Shown one piece after another: positions 63,401 to 64,000 of a DNA stretch of 64,000 nucleotides. The stretch spans positions 1,798,001 to 1,862,000 of the forward strand of contig JAMYGW020000002.1 of NCBI GenBank assembly GCA_025617375.2. The letters run 5' to 3'. The position numbers and the translations under genes were made by a program. The notes under the pieces are model-generated. The model saw nothing but the letters and a program-made list of their open reading frames with translations, had not been told where the DNA came from and did not search any database. Position 1 is the first letter of the stretch. Each line of letters opens with the position of its first letter. Source of the DNA: Acarospora socialis. Lineage: Eukaryota > Ascomycota > Lecanoromycetes > Acarosporales > Acarosporaceae.

Positions 63401-64000
63401 GTGCAGTTTGGGAGACGGCTGTTGGGTGTGAATGGGCGGCTGACACCGCCTTCCGCGGCGAGCCTGACAAGGACCTATTCGGTGATGTCTCACCTAGAAC
63501 GACAGAAGAGTGGCGGATCCGACGTTTCCCCCTCCGATCAAACACGTCTCCATCAAGATCCTCATCTACCGCGATATCCACCGGACTAATAGCCTTCCTC
63601 TTGCCTCTAGCCTTCTTTGCTCGCGGTGTCGCCGCAGGCTTAGATTTTTCTGCCTCTTCCTCCATCATGACCACGTCTTCATCATCAATGACTGGCAAAC
63701 TCTTCCTTGGTCTCCCACGCCCGCGCTTCCCTGGCGTCGCGCCAACAGACAAGTCCCTGCCCGCATCATTCTCATCCGTTGTCGTCCGGCGTCCTCTCTT
63801 CCTGACCAACGCAGCGACTCCACCTCCCTTTATAGGCGACGATCCGACGTCGGACTTCCTCGATCGAGTACTCTTCCTACTCGCCGGCGGTGGAGACGAA
63901 TCTTCTAAACCTTTCAACGGTACCAGTGTCGTAGTAGTCCGCCCAGCGCCCTTCTTAGTCACTGACCTTCCATCCCTCTCGCTCGTTCGACCACCCGCAC
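60486..64000 (-). CDS. Large AT-hook, probably chromatin-associated protein, 5' end beyond window
   Basis: The frame is open from the right edge through MTKKGAG-like sequence (a GTG, not a start) to a stop at 60486, so at least 1170 residues are visible and the N-terminus is missing. An AT-hook core KRGRGRPRKSLP lies near the visible start, with other basic runs (KKARGKRKAIS, RRGKRRIRH). The middle is long, Ser/Pro-rich and disordered. An acidic five-unit repeat lies near 61,150-61,460. The C-terminal 190 residues look folded: ITERYLNAYLHFIRTHPPAP, WTNAEYNLLNALYQRAKHDA and FRLCLGHTIHYRGPTYHYN. I recall this layout from fungal AT-hook proteins of unknown role; no catalytic domain is seen. DNA binding is inferred from the AT-hook only. 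Confidence 0.75.
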   Translation of the reverse strand, partial: AGGRTSERDGRSVTKKGAGRTTTTLVPLKGLEDSSPPPASRKSTRSRKSDVGSSPIKGGGVAALVRKRGRRTTTDENDAGRDLSVGATPGKRGRGRPRKSLPVIDDEDVVMMEEEAEKSKPAATPRAKKARGKRKAISPVDIAVDEDLDGDVFDRRGKRRIRHSSVVLGETSPNRSLSGSPRKAVSAAHSHPTAVSQTAPSRDSLNFPSQQDPNNPEKETRHSATLSNPGYPLLNTAVADDDSIGNDQAMLADPTNDHREFDSILESEGFSMVSLESIESARQNLSGITNRNFPSEAKSTKTDFLTDPALRPPRLGDEAPETRSPSAADTVRNGAIVNIQQEADLGRGKSRVVDSDLQHSKSGGDSRNTSSPHQPKHNIGKSVSFSAQNHVIKPDFSEASARQALVPIGSPIEIQPAQQKTPVKVQPTPKVPPPIQQGAPLKKTDLTSEPKRDTPKLSRVVRAAIALQGVLDSNARETNARASSLKSPYVSPANKGSSNIVAGKSPKERLDDLFEGFSAGTRRELRAGLRLGEELARRHKLAAHAQQVGEPSAVVATEDDVFTAANDTGHPKLPTPEDKDDYALAVPAPAIASHQVIEYPSLQPEQLLSPERSEREEDEMDWQVDTPVKAPNPSLSDSVSSQNIFNGKVASTYSERRQKQWQREREAISRQIEMANSSQVIIINSDDTESVNQSGTLQDDTGNATDVDICQTEGTSNKLTRASPSVDGDLFPEEIAKPRRGKIPSPWRRDSQIVYSDEGTEDPSGLFWQPDQRAIQLAKEREERRRRKESHLDVSGMLKQAEKVNEETRAIKNASKGADIQRSLQSEVEITVKQEQILQVETIAEGSDHSEEVMMTATGEHHPETESNAEDIYDSEEAVVTAQEEPSPDVEFEREDSYYSEDAMATAHGEQSSEVASDAEDPYDSEEDVAVAEREQDAEMESNAETTYYSEAEAEEAEEAEEASQATSVDEPPYSASELADIITERYLNAYLHFIRTHPPAPPPTPPTTWLDVFTNLITSLALGPLHTWTNAEYNLLNALYQRAKHDAAFCAYNPANSGFWGFRLCLGHTIHYRGPTYHYNIKINTTHLGIVDKFRDMVRVASLRQGGDGKVEWTEYHIVCRLASLMIAEDTRARGLPVPEEEEEREREREAEMARQARQAGEVRGGEGR
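61146..61460 (-). repeat. 75-bp coding repeat, five copies
   Basis: The word ctcgctRt recurs at 61146, 61221, 61296, 61371 and 61446, exactly 75 bp apart. Each unit codes for 25 acidic residues of the pattern YDSEEAVVTAQEE...E. A 9-bp repeat (agcttcttc, three copies) lies just to its left and codes for Glu-Glu-Ala. Confidence 0.85.

Overview
This window reads as a filamentous ascomycete (Pezizomycotina; perhaps Dothideomycetes, but the class cannot be fixed from sequence alone). Evidence: about 20 protein genes on both strands at roughly one per 2.5-3 kb, most with several 45-80 nt GT-AG introns, no operons, and fungal families such as the TRI12 transporter, GH72 glucanosyltransferase, an Mtc5/WDR59-type protein and a fungal UBE2O-like E2. 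Gene models below were built by hand from splice sites and reading-frame continuity. Wherever I give exon sums, they are multiples of three.

Layout. 1-734 is the 3' part of an AIF-like oxidoreductase. 0.8-5.5 kb is a damaged Tad/I-type LINE preceded by a 17-bp minisatellite. 6-11 kb holds an SRPK-like kinase, a tiny three-exon gene, a gene relic and a divergent Ca2+/H+ exchanger homologue. 11.7-16 kb holds rpl24, a cysteine-rich protein and ubc13. 16.7-24 kb holds WDR59/Mtc5 and a TRI12 transporter. 25.7-32.5 kb holds a thioesterase, POP1, a SINE-like insertion with 17-bp target-site duplications, a retropepsin-fold host gene and COG8. 33-42 kb holds a UBE2O-like E2, a phosphoglycerate-mutase family protein, a PRKRIP1 homologue and CCT3. 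42.2-44.6 kb is an unrecognised 751-residue protein built from two tandem-repeat arrays. 46.8-64 kb holds a fungal kinase, a hypothetical protein, a GH5 mannanase, a GH72 enzyme, a BTB protein, a basic coiled-coil protein and the 3' part of an AT-hook protein.

Most genes are housekeeping: ribosome, chaperonin, RNase P, Golgi tethering, TORC1 signalling and ubiquitin transfer. They are not a dedicated pathway. The accessory material is the LINE, the SINE, the exchanger and transporter genes with frame breaks, and the repeat-protein gene. Points of most interest: the two-array repeat protein; the SINE with intact duplications; a repeated switch from C-ending to G-ending codons near the 3' ends of many genes; three genes each carrying an apparent one-base frame break; and two foldback structures near the carbohydrate-enzyme genes.
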